DNA of 64,000 nt from Crossiella sp. SN42 (GTDB lineage: Bacteria; Actinomycetota; Actinomycetes; Mycobacteriales; Pseudonocardiaceae). Numbering within the stretch: position 1 is the first letter of the stretch; each line of letters starts with the position of its first letter. The DNA is taken from positions 124,001 to 188,000 of the forward strand of contig NZ_JAMHIV010000007.1 in NCBI RefSeq assembly GCF_023897065.1, written 5' to 3'. The notes under the pieces were generated by a model. It worked only from the letters and a program-made list of their open reading frames with translations, did no database searches and was not told the origin of the DNA. The position numbers were made by a program, and so were the translations under genes. Positions 7,993-16,506 of this stretch are shown here, in pieces.

Positions 7993-8787
7993 CTAGAACG
8001 CGGGCCAGGGGATCGGCGGCCAGTCCCCGGTCGGGGCCGGGAACACGCCCGCGCCCAGCAGCTTGTCGGTGCGTTCGGTGAGCATCCGGACCTCGGTGAT
8101 GGTCAGGTGCTCGTGCAGCGCCTCGCCGAACTCCCCGTCCAGCCCCGCGCGCAGCCGCCGCAGCCCCTCGGCCGCCTCCTCGCCCAGCGGCTCGCCGAGC
8201 CAGCCCCACAGCACGGTGCGCAGCTTGTCCTCGGCGTTGAGGCAGATCCCGTGGTCCACCCCGTAGACCGCGCCGCCGAGGGCGTGCAGCACGTGCCCGC
8301 CCTTGCGGTCGGCGTTGTTGACCACCACGTCCAGGGCCGCGAGCAGCCGCATCCGCGGGTGGTCGGCGTGCACCAGCGCGGCGGGGTCGCCGAAGCGGTC
8401 GTGCGCCCGCAGCACCTCTTTCCAGCCCTGCGGCACGTCATCCGGTGGCAGCAGGTCGACCAGGTCAGCCTCGGGCTCGGTGTCCACCCACAGCTGCACC
8501 ATGCCCTCGCCGAAGGGGCCCGGCCGCAGCACCGTGGGCGGCACCAGTCCAAAACCGGCCGCCTCCGACACCAGGTAGGTGGCCACCTCCCGCCCGGCCA
8601 GGGTGCCGTCCGGGAAGTCCCACAGCGGGCGCTCGCCGCGCACCGGCTTGTACACGCACTCGGCCTGCACACCCTCGTGCTCGATGCCGCAGAACAGCGT
8701 CGCGTTGGAGGCGTCGACCAGCCGTCCCCGCACGTCGAGCGTGCCGTGGGTGAGCAGTTCGATCGCGCCGTCGTCCCCAGGGCGCAC
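7993..8787 (-). CDS. SCO1664-family (PI3/4-kinase-like fold) protein
   Basis: This is a 264-residue protein of the SCO1664 family, distantly related to the phosphatidylinositol 3/4-kinase fold. Typical blocks are NATLFCGIEHEGVQAECVYKP (Lys of the nucleotide pocket), RPLWDFPDGTLAGREVATYLVSEA, LLAALDVVVNNADRKGGH (NADRKGGH catalytic-loop-like) and VYGVDHGICLN (DHG metal motif). A GTG at 8787, 8 nt after the DUF3090 stop, is the likely start; an upstream ATG at 8871 would overlap that gene extensively. It is always found beside DUF3090 in actinobacteria, often with a histidine phosphatase and mshC, which are absent here. Biochemical role unproven. Confidence 0.85.
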   Translation of the reverse strand: MRPGDDGAIELLTHGTLDVRGRLVDASNATLFCGIEHEGVQAECVYKPVRGERPLWDFPDGTLAGREVATYLVSEAAGFGLVPPTVLRPGPFGEGMVQLWVDTEPEADLVDLLPPDDVPQGWKEVLRAHDRFGDPAALVHADHPRMRLLAALDVVVNNADRKGGHVLHALGGAVYGVDHGICLNAEDKLRTVLWGWLGEPLGEEAAEGLRRLRAGLDGEFGEALHEHLTITEVRMLTERTDKLLGAGVFPAPTGDWPPIPWPAF

Positions 8788-8795
8788 CGGCGTGC

Positions 8796-9362
8796 TCAGC
8801 TCGGCTCGCCGCGACGGTAGCCGTTCTGCCGCGGGCACACGTGGCCCTCGGCGTCCAGCGGCTCGTTGCACAGCGGACAGGGTTTGCGACCGGCGCTGAC
8901 CACCCGTTCGGCGCGCTGGGCGAACGCCCTGGCCTGCACCGGGGTGAGGAAGACGCGGACGGCGTCCGGCCCCTCCTCGGTGTCGTCGAGGACGACCGAC
9001 TCGTCGATCTCCTCCTCGGTGGCGGCGAGCAGCTCGACGACGACGGCACTGGAGTCGGCGTCCCAGCCGAGCCCCATGGTGCCGACCCGGAACTCCTCCT
9101 CGAGGGGCACCTCGAGGGGTTCGGTGTCGACGACGTCCTCAGGCGCGTCGGGCGGCACCTCGGCGCCGAAGCGCCGGTGCACCTCCTCGAGCAGCGCGCC
9201 CAGCCGTTCGGCCAGCACCGACACCTGCTGCTTCTCCAGCAGCACGCTGACGGTACGGCCGCTCTCGCTGGCCTGGAGGTAGAACGAGCGGTCGCCTGGT
9301 TGCCCGACGGTTCCGGCTACGAACCGTTCGGGCTGGCGGAAGAGGTGAATGACACGTGCCAT
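8796..9362 (-). CDS. DUF3090 protein
   Basis: This is a 188-residue actinobacterial protein beginning MARVIHLFRQPERFVAGTVG, which is diagnostic for DUF3090 (YcaR/SCO1663-like). It has an acidic mid-section (TEEEIDESVVLDDTEEGPD) and a C-terminal zinc-knuckle-like CPLCNEPLDAEGHVCPRQNG with four ligands. ATG 9362 was chosen because the conserved N-terminus begins there. It is the first gene of a two-gene operon with the SCO1664-type gene (8-nt gap). No enzymatic activity is known for the family; conserved co-occurrence suggests one shared pathway. Confidence 0.9.
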   Translation of the reverse strand: MARVIHLFRQPERFVAGTVGQPGDRSFYLQASESGRTVSVLLEKQQVSVLAERLGALLEEVHRRFGAEVPPDAPEDVVDTEPLEVPLEEEFRVGTMGLGWDADSSAVVVELLAATEEEIDESVVLDDTEEGPDAVRVFLTPVQARAFAQRAERVVSAGRKPCPLCNEPLDAEGHVCPRQNGYRRGEPS

Positions 9363-9505
9363 GGCACCACTGACCCTAGGCCACGCCCGCGCGGACGGCA
9401 GAGGCATCCCCGACATCCGGGATCGAGGACGTGAATTCACCTGCCGGCGATCTTTGTGGTGATCTTCTGTCGGCCGGTAGACGGTGGCCGGTTACCCTCG
9501 GCTTC

Positions 9506-11464
9506 GTGGTCACCGTACTGGGGTATGGCAACTGGACATCGCCGATCAGCGCCGCCGACGCGAGCGCCGTCACCGCGCCGCCGCACTGGGTGCGCGCGCA
9601 CGGTGGCTTCACCTACTGGACCGAGGGCAGGCCCACCGAGGGCGGCCGGGTCACGCTGCTGCGCGGCAGGGCGGGCGAGGCGGCGCGGGAGGTGCTGGCC
9701 GCGCCGTGGAGCGCGCGCAACCGGCTGCACGAGTACGGCGGCGCGCCCTACACCGTGCTGGCCACCCCGGACGGTGACCGGGTGGCCTTCACGCACTGGG
9801 CCGACCAGCGGATCCACCTGGTGGACGCCGCCGGTGGCGAGCCGGCGCCACTGACCCCGGCCCCGGACCGCGAGCACGGCCTGCGCTACGGCGACCTGCA
9901 CCCCAGCGCGGACGGCGCCGAGATCTGGTGCGTGCGCGAGCGGATCACCGGCGACCGCCCCACCGACCTGGTCCGCGAACTGGTGGCCGTGCCGGTCTCC
10001 GGGGCCGGGGCCGCCGACCCGGCCGCGATCCGGGTGCTGGCGGCCAGCCACCGGTTCATGAGCGCGCCCAAGGCCAGCCCGGACGGCCGCCACCTGGCCT
10101 GGATCGGCTGGGAGCACCCCGCGATGCCCTGGGACGGCACCGAGCTGTGCGTGGCCGAGCTCGTCGGCGGCACCGCCGGGCCGCACCGGGTGGTGGCCGG
10201 CGGGGCGGCCGAGTCGGTCTGCCAGTTCGAGTGGGCCGACGAGGACTCGCTGTACGCGATGACCGACCCGGACGGCTGGTGGAACCTCCACCGGGTGAAC
10301 CTGGACGGCACTCAGCGGGCCCTGCACCGGGCCGAGGCCGACTACGGCGGTCCACTGTGGACACTCGGCGCGACCTGGTTCGTCCCGCTCGGCGGCGGAC
10401 GGCACCTCCTGCGCGGCAGGCTCGGCCTGTCCCTGCTGACCGAGGACACCGGCGAACTCACCCCACTGGACCTGCCGCTGCCGGTGTGGCGCACCACCTT
10501 CGCCCACGACGGCGACCTGGTCACCGGGGTCGCCGCCGGCCCGGCCGCCGCGCCCGCGGTGGCCCAGGTCGACCTGCGCACCGGGCAGCTGAGCACGCTC
10601 ACCGCCCAGCCAGCCGGACTGCCCGACCCGGCCTACCTGCCGCCGGTGGTCGAGCGGGTGTTCACCGGCCAGGACGGAGTCGGCATCCCGGCCTACGTCT
10701 ACCTGCCGCACAACCCGGACTTCACCGCCCCCGAGGGCGAGCGGCCGCCGTTCCTGGTGCACGTGCACGGCGGCCCCACCGGCGAGGTCTCCCCCGTGCT
10801 CAGCGCCGACTTCGCCTACTTCACCAGCCGGGGCATCGGCGTGGTCGCGGTCAACTACGGCGGCTCCAGCGGCTACGGCCGCGCCTTCCGGGACCGGCTG
10901 CGCGAGGCCTGGGGCGTGGTCGACGTGCGGGACTGCGCCACCGTGGCCGAGGCGCTGGCCGCCGAGGGCACCGCGGACGCGCTGCGGCTGGGCATCCGGG
11001 GCGGCAGCGCGGGCGGCTGGACCACCGCGGCCTCGCTGACCTCGGTGGCCACCTACCGCGGCGGCGCCGCCTACTTCCCGGTGCTGGACCTGCTCTCCTT
11101 CGCCGCGGGCGGCACCCACGACTTCGAGTCCCGCTACCTCGACGGCCTGGTCGGCGCGCTGCCGGCGGCCGAGGCCCGCTACCGCGAGCGGTCCCCGGCC
11201 AACCGGGTCGACCAGCTGGCCGGGCCGATCCTGCTGCTGCAAGGCCTCGAGGACCAGGTGTGCCCGCCGGAGCAGTGCGAGAAGTTCCTGGAAGCGTTGT
11301 CCGGTAAGGGCATACCGCACGCCTACCGCTCCTTCGAGGGCGAGCAGCACGGGTTCCGGCGGGCGGAGAACATCCAGGCCGCGCTGGAGGCCGAGCTGTC
11401 CTTCTTCGGCCAGACCCTGGGCTTCAGTCCGGCCGGGGTGCCCGCGCTGGAGCTGCGCTCATGA
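9506..11464 (+). CDS. Prolyl-oligopeptidase family (S9) serine peptidase
   Basis: This is a 652-residue S9 peptidase with an N-terminal beta-propeller (repeats such as SPDGRHLAWIGWEHP) and a C-terminal alpha/beta-hydrolase domain. The catalytic triad is visible: Ser about 501 in RGGSAGGWT, Asp about 583 in GLEDQVCPPEQ and His about 615 in EQHGFR. The oxyanion region is VNYGGSSGYGRAFRDRL. It has no signal peptide, so it is a cytosolic acylaminoacyl- or dipeptidyl-peptidase. The GTG at 9506 gives the family-like start VTVLGYGNWTSPISAADA; no clear ribosome site precedes it. It overlaps the next gene by ATGA, giving a two-peptidase operon. Confidence 0.92.
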   Translation: MVTVLGYGNWTSPISAADASAVTAPPHWVRAHGGFTYWTEGRPTEGGRVTLLRGRAGEAAREVLAAPWSARNRLHEYGGAPYTVLATPDGDRVAFTHWADQRIHLVDAAGGEPAPLTPAPDREHGLRYGDLHPSADGAEIWCVRERITGDRPTDLVRELVAVPVSGAGAADPAAIRVLAASHRFMSAPKASPDGRHLAWIGWEHPAMPWDGTELCVAELVGGTAGPHRVVAGGAAESVCQFEWADEDSLYAMTDPDGWWNLHRVNLDGTQRALHRAEADYGGPLWTLGATWFVPLGGGRHLLRGRLGLSLLTEDTGELTPLDLPLPVWRTTFAHDGDLVTGVAAGPAAAPAVAQVDLRTGQLSTLTAQPAGLPDPAYLPPVVERVFTGQDGVGIPAYVYLPHNPDFTAPEGERPPFLVHVHGGPTGEVSPVLSADFAYFTSRGIGVVAVNYGGSSGYGRAFRDRLREAWGVVDVRDCATVAEALAAEGTADALRLGIRGGSAGGWTTAASLTSVATYRGGAAYFPVLDLLSFAAGGTHDFESRYLDGLVGALPAAEARYRERSPANRVDQLAGPILLLQGLEDQVCPPEQCEKFLEALSGKGIPHAYRSFEGEQHGFRRAENIQAALEAELSFFGQTLGFSPAGVPALELRS

Positions 11465-12381
11465 GCGGGCTGCGCCGCCCGCCCAGGGTGCCCCGGCACG
11501 GCCACGTCGCGGTGATCGCCCCCGCCGGGCCGGTGTCCCCTGCCCAGCTGGACATCGGCATCGAGCAGCTGCGGTCCTGGGGGCTGACCGTCTCCGAGGG
11601 CGCGCACGTGCGGGACAAGCACCCGGAGATGCGGTACCTGGCCGGTCAGGACGCCGACCGGGCGGCGGACTTCGTGTGGGCGTGGACGCGGCCGGAGTTC
11701 GACGCGGTGCTGTGCGCCCGCGGCGGTTACGGTTGTCAGCGGATGGTGGACCTGGTGCCGTGGGCGGAGCTGAAAGGCTTGCCGCCCAAGGTGTTCGCCG
11801 GGTCCAGCGATGTCACCGCGCTGCACGCCCGGATCGCGGGCGAGCTGGGTCAGGTCACGCTGTTCGCGCCGATGACCGGTAGCGCGATGTTCACCGACGA
11901 CCTGCCTGCCCGCGAGCACCTGCGCTACTCGCTGCTGGACCCGGCCTCGGTGACCAAGCTCGGCCGCGGCGCCGAGCCGATCATCGGCGGCCAGGCGCGC
12001 GGGGTCACCGTCGGCGGCACGCTGAGCCTGCTCGCCGCCGAGGTGGGCCTGGGCCGGTGGCGACCGCAGCCGGGGTCGCTGGCGGTGCTGGAGGACGTCA
12101 CCGAGGACCCGTACCGCCTCGACGGCATGCTCACCCACCTGCTGCGCGCGGGCTGGTTCGACGGGGTCACCGGCATCGCGCTGGGCTCCTGGACCTCCTG
12201 CGGCCCGATCGAGCAGGTGCGCACGGTGCTCACCGACCGGCTGGGCGGGCTCGGCGTGCCGATAGCCTGGGAGGTCGGGTTCGGGCACTGCGCCAACCAG
12301 CTCACCGTGCCGCTGGGCGTGGTCGCGCTGCTGGACGCCGACGCGGGCACCCTGGTGCTGGAGGAACCCGCGCTCGTCTAG
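11461..12381 (+). CDS. LD-carboxypeptidase (peptidase S66, LdcA/MccF)
   Basis: This 306-residue S66 serine peptidase cleaves L,D-bonds in murein tetrapeptides during recycling, or (MccF type) inactivates peptide-nucleotide antibiotics. Marks include VAVIAPAGPVSPAQLD, ARGGYGCQRMVDLVPW, the nucleophile block FAGSSDVTAL (Ser about 116), LEDVTEDPYRLDGML (catalytic Glu) and GFGHCANQLTVPLG (catalytic His). It is cytosolic and coupled to the S9 peptidase by an ATGA overlap, which suggests joint degradation of imported or recycled peptides. MccF-like versus LdcA-like specificity cannot be settled from sequence alone. Confidence 0.92.
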   Translation: MSGLRRPPRVPRHGHVAVIAPAGPVSPAQLDIGIEQLRSWGLTVSEGAHVRDKHPEMRYLAGQDADRAADFVWAWTRPEFDAVLCARGGYGCQRMVDLVPWAELKGLPPKVFAGSSDVTALHARIAGELGQVTLFAPMTGSAMFTDDLPAREHLRYSLLDPASVTKLGRGAEPIIGGQARGVTVGGTLSLLAAEVGLGRWRPQPGSLAVLEDVTEDPYRLDGMLTHLLRAGWFDGVTGIALGSWTSCGPIEQVRTVLTDRLGGLGVPIAWEVGFGHCANQLTVPLGVVALLDADAGTLVLEEPALV

Positions 12382-12732
12382 AGACGAACCAGGTGGTTGC
12401 GCCACGTGAGCGGGGCTCCCGCCGACCGGCTCAACCAGGTGGTGACCCAAGGTCAGCGACGCCGGTCCCCGCGGTCTCCCCGGCCGCGTGAACCTCGCCG
12501 CCCAAACCTCCTTTTTCCGTGCGACCACCGCCGTGAGTTCCCCGCACCGGATGACCACGCCGCCCGCGGCCGTCATCCGGTGCGGTGGTCTTACCCGCAC
12601 GCTCCGCGATGGACACCGGTGTTGCGTTACTCCGCGTCGGACCCCCGCTCCGTCGGGGAATGCCCAGGTCGCCCCGGCGAGACCACGCTCAGTGGTGGGC
12701 GAAAGCCCTACCGCCGACCGATCGGGGAAGTC
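12382..12732. other. 351-bp intergenic/5'-leader region upstream of the subtilase
   Basis: I see no convincing gene here. The region contains a strong hairpin (12542-12585, listed separately). Between 12600 and 12730 a leader-like segment has short GC-rich stem-loops (for example ACCAC-GCTCA-GTGGT near 12690). I compared that leader by eye with c-di-AMP (ydaO), c-di-GMP-I and cobalamin riboswitch consensus and found no match good enough to call. A long 5' UTR for the secreted protease is likely. Confidence 0.4.
12542..12585. repeat. 14-bp perfect inverted repeat (hairpin)
   Basis: CCGCACCGGATGAC (12542-12555) is followed 16 nt later by its exact complement GTCATCCGGTGCGG (12572-12585). It lies 160-200 bp after the S66 stop, without a T-tract. 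It could be a rho-independent-like terminator of the peptidase operon or part of the subtilase leader. Confidence 0.7.
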
Positions 12733-13890
12733 ATGAAACGCACGGCCCGGACACTCGCCGCCGCCGCGCTGCTGATCACCGCCACCACCGGCACCGCGAC
12801 CGCGTCACCCGCCACCGCAGCCATCGACGGCCAGTTCATCGTCTCCCTGACCAAGGGCGGCACCGCGGACACCGTGCTCAAGCTGGTCAACCGGTTCAAC
12901 ATCGACGTCAAGTTCAACTTCGGCTCGCTGTTCGTCGGCTTCGCCGCCAAGCTCAACCCCCTGGTCGCCAGCGCCCTGAAGTTGCTCCCGGAGATCGAGT
13001 CGGTGGTCCCCGACGCGGAGGTCAAGCTCGAACTGCCCAGCGCCGCAGGCGGATCGCCCCGCGCGGCCGGTTCCTGGGGCCTGGACCGCATCAACCAGCG
13101 CGCCCTCCCCCTAGATGGCTCCTACACCGCCAGCCACACCGGCGCGGGTGTCACCGCCTACATCGTCGACACCGGCATCCAGTTCAGCCATCCCGAGTTC
13201 GGCGGGCGGGCCAGGCCAGGGTTCGACGCGATCGGCGACGGTCGCAACGGCGAGGACTGCAACGGCCACGGCACCCACGTCGCGGGCACCGTCGGCGGCA
13301 CCCAGTTCGGCGTGGCCAAGGCGACCAGGCTGGTCGCGGTGCGGGTGCTCGGCTGTGACGGCCGGGGTTCGTGGTCCGGCATCATCGCCGGCCTGGACTG
13401 GATCGGCGCGAACGCGGTCCGCCCGGCCGTGGCCAACCTGTCCCTCGGCGGCACCCCGGGCATCGCCCAGGTCGACGAGGCGGCGAACCGGTTGTCCGAC
13501 CGGGGCGTGTTCGTCGCGGTGGCCGGCGGCAACTCCACCGACGACGCGTGCAAGTACAGCCCGGCCCGCGCCGCCCGCCCGATCACCATCGGCGCGACCA
13601 CCCGCACCGACGGCTTCGCCGCCTACAGCAACCGCGGCAGCTGCGTGCAGCTGCTGGCGCCTGGCACCGAGATCACCTCGGCCTGGCCGGGCAGCCGGGT
13701 CAACACGATCAGCGGCACCAGCATGGCCACCCCGCACGTGGCGGGTGTGGCGGCGCTGTTCAAACAGGCCCACGGCGACCAGTCCCAGCAAACGATCATG
13801 AACTGGCTCTGGCAGGCGGGCACCCCGGACCGGATCGCCGGCATGCCGGCGGCCACGCCCAACCGACTGCTCTACACCGGCGGCCTGTGA
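12733..13890 (+). CDS. Secreted subtilisin-like serine protease (S8) with I9 propeptide
   Basis: This 385-residue extracellular protease has a signal peptide (KRTARTLAAAALLITATTGTATA, cleavage after about residue 25). Residues about 30-95 form an inhibitor-I9 propeptide (GQFIVSLTKGGTADTVLKLV). The mature S8 domain follows, with Asp about 146 in YIVDTGIQ, His about 179 in GHGTHVAG and Ser about 330 in GTSMATPHVAG. It resembles proteinase-K/aqualysin-type enzymes; Cys residues at DCNGHG, LGCDGRG, DDACKY and GSCVQL could form two disulfides. No C-terminal membrane segment, so it is not a mycosin. ATG 12733 follows a GGGGAAG site. A terminator hairpin follows. Confidence 0.95.
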   Translation: MKRTARTLAAAALLITATTGTATASPATAAIDGQFIVSLTKGGTADTVLKLVNRFNIDVKFNFGSLFVGFAAKLNPLVASALKLLPEIESVVPDAEVKLELPSAAGGSPRAAGSWGLDRINQRALPLDGSYTASHTGAGVTAYIVDTGIQFSHPEFGGRARPGFDAIGDGRNGEDCNGHGTHVAGTVGGTQFGVAKATRLVAVRVLGCDGRGSWSGIIAGLDWIGANAVRPAVANLSLGGTPGIAQVDEAANRLSDRGVFVAVAGGNSTDDACKYSPARAARPITIGATTRTDGFAAYSNRGSCVQLLAPGTEITSAWPGSRVNTISGTSMATPHVAGVAALFKQAHGDQSQQTIMNWLWQAGTPDRIAGMPAATPNRLLYTGGL

Positions 13891-13904
13891 TCAGGCGCGG
13901 CGCC

Positions 13905-13937
13905 GGGGCGGAGGCGCGGTGGTCGCGCCTCCGCCCC
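13905..13937. terminator. Bidirectional terminator hairpin
   Basis: A 14-bp perfect stem, GGGGCGGAGGCGCG (13905-13918) and CGCGCCTCCGCCCC (13924-13937), has a 5-nt GTGGT loop followed by CTTT. It lies exactly between the convergent subtilase and serine hydrolase genes. Confidence 0.85.
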
Positions 13938-13940
13938 CTT

Positions 13941-14765
13941 TCACCGTCCCAGCTCCGCCAGCACCCCGTCGTTGAACGGCGTCCAGGCCTGCACCGCCCA
14001 CGGCCCGAAGTCCCGGTCCGCCAGCGCCACGCAGGCGACCCCGGCCTCGGGATCAACCCACAGGAACGTCCCGGCCTGACCGAAGTGCCCGTAGGTCCGC
14101 GCCGAGTTCCGCGTGCCGGTCCAGTGCGGCGACTTCTCCCCCCGGATCTCGAACCCCAGCCCCCAGTCACAGGGCTTCTGCATGCCATACCCCGGCACCA
14201 CCCCGTTGAGCCCGGGGAAAGCCACCGAGGTCGCCTCGGCCACGGTCGCCGCGGACACCAAGGTCGGCCGGTGCAACTCCGCCGCGAACCGCACCAGATC
14301 CGCGCAGGTCGACACCGCCCCCGACCCAGCGGACCCGGTCAACGCCGACCCGGTCATCCCCAACGGCGCGAAAACGGCCTCGTGCAGGTAGTCCGCGAAC
14401 CCGATCCCGGAACTCTTCTCCAGGGTCTCGGCCAGCACCTCGAACCCGGTGTTGGAGTAGATCCGCCTGCTCCCGGGCGCCGCCTGCACCGCCGCGGAGT
14501 CAAAAGCCAGCCCCGAGGTGTGCGCCGCCAGGTGCCGCACGGTCGCCCCGTCCGGCCCCGCGGGCTGATCCCACTCCAGCGCCCCCTCCTCCACCGCGAC
14601 CAGCACCGCGTAGGCGGTCAGCGGCTTGGTCACCGAAGCCAGCCGAAACGCCCGCTCCTGCTCCCCCGCCACACCGAGCACGGCCCCATCCGCGCGAACC
14701 ACAGCCGCCGCGGCATGATCCACCGGCCACTGCGCAAGGACACCCAGGCTCGTCAGGCTGCTCAT
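13941..14765 (-). CDS. Serine hydrolase, beta-lactamase/DD-peptidase (class C-like) family
   Basis: This is a 274-residue penicillin-binding-fold serine hydrolase. SVTK (SxxK nucleophile) follows RLASVTKPLTAYAVL, YSNTGFE is the YxN motif, and GHFGQAG stands where KTG/HxG lies in this family. HLAAHTSGL is also typical. No signal peptide is present, so it is probably an intracellular esterase or D-peptidase and not a resistance beta-lactamase. The start ATG 14765 gives SSLTSLGVLAQWPVDHAAAAVVR. It is a single gene, convergent with the subtilase across a shared terminator. The substrate is unknown. Confidence 0.88.
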   Translation of the reverse strand: MSSLTSLGVLAQWPVDHAAAAVVRADGAVLGVAGEQERAFRLASVTKPLTAYAVLVAVEEGALEWDQPAGPDGATVRHLAAHTSGLAFDSAAVQAAPGSRRIYSNTGFEVLAETLEKSSGIGFADYLHEAVFAPLGMTGSALTGSAGSGAVSTCADLVRFAAELHRPTLVSAATVAEATSVAFPGLNGVVPGYGMQKPCDWGLGFEIRGEKSPHWTGTRNSARTYGHFGQAGTFLWVDPEAGVACVALADRDFGPWAVQAWTPFNDGVLAELGR

Positions 14766-14831
14766 ACCCCTCAACCTAGGCAAGCCGCGCCGCCCACGCC
14801 CGCCCGGGGTCACCGCGGTCACCCGGCACCG

Positions 14832-14861
14832 TGGACAACCCGGTCCGTGATCTTGTACGGT
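14832..14861 (+). promoter_or_regulatory. Promoter for a leaderless transcript
   Basis: TGGACA at 14832-14837 and TACGGT at 14856-14861 are 18 bp apart. Initiation 7-8 nt downstream would fall on the ATG at 14869, so the small ORF there would be translated without a leader. Confidence 0.6.
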
Positions 14862-14868
14862 CCGGGCC

Positions 14869-15006
14869 ATGACGCGTGTGCCCGGCCTCGCGCGGCTGAG
14901 TGTGGTCCTCCTCAGCCGTCGGGTCGAGGTGCCCGCGCACACGTCTGAGATGCAGCGGCTGCTGCGGCAGAACCGAGCGGGATGGACCGACCTGTCGTCG
15001 TTCTGA
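14869..15006 (+). CDS. 45-aa leaderless small ORF upstream of arginase-fold gene
   Basis: The ATG at 14869 coincides with the predicted transcription start of the promoter at 14832-14861. The 45-residue product is basic: seven Arg, including an RR pair, in 45 residues, with a hydrophobic stretch LARLSVVLLS. It ends 48 nt before the arginase-like start. It may be a genuine small protein or a translated upstream ORF sensing arginine; both are inference. No homology is recognised. Confidence 0.45.
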   Translation: MTRVPGLARLSVVLLSRRVEVPAHTSEMQRLLRQNRAGWTDLSSF

Positions 15007-15054
15007 TCGACACGACAGTCCTGGGACCCATCTCGTTTACTCGGAGAAGCAGAC

Positions 15055-15840
15055 ATGACAACTGTGCTGTGCGTGCCGCAATGGCAAGGATCGGCCTCGG
15101 ACCGGGCGCCGCTGCTGGCCCCGGGGGCACATCGAACCGCTGAGCTCCTGCGGGCGGACACCGTGGTGTCGGTGCCGATCGCCAGTGGCAGCGGCGAAAT
15201 CACGGAGGGGATCCGCGCACGCGGGGCGCTGGCCGAGAACCTGCGGCTGACCGGCGAAGCGCTGGCGGAGATCGATGACTTCACCATCACCGTGGGCGGC
15301 GACTGCGGGGTGGACATCGCGCCGATCGCCGCCGCGCGACAGCGTTACGGCGACCAGCTGACGGTGCTGTGGATCGACGCGCACCCCGATGTGTACGGCC
15401 CGGGCGACCTGGCCTCTGGGGCGTTCCACGGCATGGTCGTGCGCACCCTGCTCGGAGACGGTCCCGCCTTGCTGACCCCGGCGCGAACCCTGGCTCCAGC
15501 ACAGGTGATCCTCGCCGGGGTCAGGGCCGGCGGCGCCAGCGAACGCGAATACCTCCGCAAGACCGGCCTCCGCGTGCACGGCGTCGACCAGCTGGAGCAG
15601 GCCTTCGACGGACTCTCCGGTCCCACCTACGTCCACGTCGACCTGGACGTGCTCGACCCCGCCGAGTTCGGCTCGGTCTGCTACCCCGAACCGAACGGCG
15701 TCCGATCGTCCGATCTGGTCGAGCTGATCTCCCGGCTGGACAACGTCGTCGGCGCGGCGATCACCGAACACGCCCCGGCCGCCGACAACCCCGCCGAGGC
15801 CGACGTCATCCGACGCCTCGGCGCCGCCCTGCGCCGCTGA
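15055..15840 (+). CDS. Arginase/agmatinase/formiminoglutamase-family hydrolase
   Basis: This 261-residue ureohydrolase-fold enzyme uses a binuclear metal site to hydrolyse guanidino-type substrates. Ligand motifs are visible: TVGGDCGVD (first site; the canonical GGDHS His is replaced by Cys), WIDAHPDVY (Asp, His, Asp) and HVDLDVLDPAEF (Asp pair). GGAGAAG lies 5 nt before the ATG. The Cys substitution occurs in some actinobacterial branches and may alter metal choice (compare Zn-preferring arginase-fold enzymes). A small ORF precedes it on the same transcript. Arginase versus agmatinase or another amidinohydrolase cannot be decided. Confidence 0.85.
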   Translation: MTTVLCVPQWQGSASDRAPLLAPGAHRTAELLRADTVVSVPIASGSGEITEGIRARGALAENLRLTGEALAEIDDFTITVGGDCGVDIAPIAAARQRYGDQLTVLWIDAHPDVYGPGDLASGAFHGMVVRTLLGDGPALLTPARTLAPAQVILAGVRAGGASEREYLRKTGLRVHGVDQLEQAFDGLSGPTYVHVDLDVLDPAEFGSVCYPEPNGVRSSDLVELISRLDNVVGAAITEHAPAADNPAEADVIRRLGAALRR

Positions 15841-15860
15841 GGCCTACCCGCTCGGATCGG

Positions 15861-16442
15861 TCAACGGCGCACCCGATAGCGCAGGTGCAGCACCCGGTTG
15901 CCCTGGACCACCTCGTCAGGGTCCGCCAGCAGGTGCTGCGCGTTGACCGATCCGAAGTAGCGCTTGCCGGACCCGAACACCACGGGCACAACGTCCATGC
16001 GCACCTCGTCGACCAGGCCCGCGGCAAACACCTGGCCACCGACGTCGCCGGCGGCGACCTCGACCAGGCGGTCCCCCGCGAGCTCCTGCGCCTTGGCCAC
16101 GGCTGCCTCAATGCCGTCGACGAAGTGGAACGGCGCCCCGGGGTCCCAGCCCTCGGGCGCCGGCCGGTGCGTCACGACGACCACGTGGTCGATCCCGCCC
16201 GGCGGCTTCCCGTCCCAGCCGTCGGTGAGGTCGAAGACGTGGCGGCCGACGATGGTCACCCCGATCTGGTCCCAGTACGGCCGGGTGTAGTCGTAGGAGG
16301 TCTGCGACACCTTCAGCGCGCCGCTGTCGTCCAACGGGACGTCACCGCTGGACAACCAGTCGAACAGCGGTCCGGGCTGGTCATTCTCGTCCGCGATGAA
16401 GCCGTCCACCGACACCGAGCTGTACATGACCACCTTGCCCAC
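15861..16442 (-). CDS. RibD C-terminal / dihydrofolate reductase-fold protein
   Basis: This 193-residue protein has the RibD_C (DHFR-like) fold of actinobacterial 'dihydrofolate reductase family' proteins, which bind NADPH but rarely have known substrates. Marks: KVVMYSSVSVDGFIA, VTIVGRHVFDLTDGW, GDVGGQVFAAGLVDEVRMDVVPVVFGSGKRYF. GTG 16442 follows a GAGGAGAG site. It is a single gene between the convergent arginase-like gene and the tail of an AraC regulator on the same strand (64-nt gap); co-transcription with the AraC gene is possible. Confidence 0.88.
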   Translation of the reverse strand: MGKVVMYSSVSVDGFIADENDQPGPLFDWLSSGDVPLDDSGALKVSQTSYDYTRPYWDQIGVTIVGRHVFDLTDGWDGKPPGGIDHVVVVTHRPAPEGWDPGAPFHFVDGIEAAVAKAQELAGDRLVEVAAGDVGGQVFAAGLVDEVRMDVVPVVFGSGKRYFGSVNAQHLLADPDEVVQGNRVLHLRYRVRR

Positions 16443-16506
16443 GGGGCTCTCCTCTGCTTGGGGTGCCCCAAATTAGCGCGTGGTGAGCTCTCGCTCTTGT
16501 AAGAAA

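Noticed and set aside
7979-7993. GTTCGCCAGGCGAAC palindrome as terminator or operator
   Set aside because: Only seven base pairs around a one-base centre and it overlaps the SCO1664 stop codon; too weak to call.
12600-12730. Possible riboswitch (c-di-AMP, c-di-GMP-I or cobalamin) in the subtilase leader
   Set aside because: Short hairpins and a GGGCGAAAGCC segment recall GEMM-type RNAs, but the conserved GGCAAACC and the 3' receptor hairpin are missing and the spacing to the start is too short.
12733-13890. MycP mycosin of the T7SS
   Set aside because: It has an I9 propeptide and no C-terminal transmembrane helix, and is 38 kb from the secretion locus; it is a secreted subtilase.
13941-14765. 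Resistance beta-lactamase
   Set aside because: Lacks a signal peptide and has HxG in place of KTG; better described as a cytosolic serine hydrolase. The genuine class A enzyme is at the right edge.
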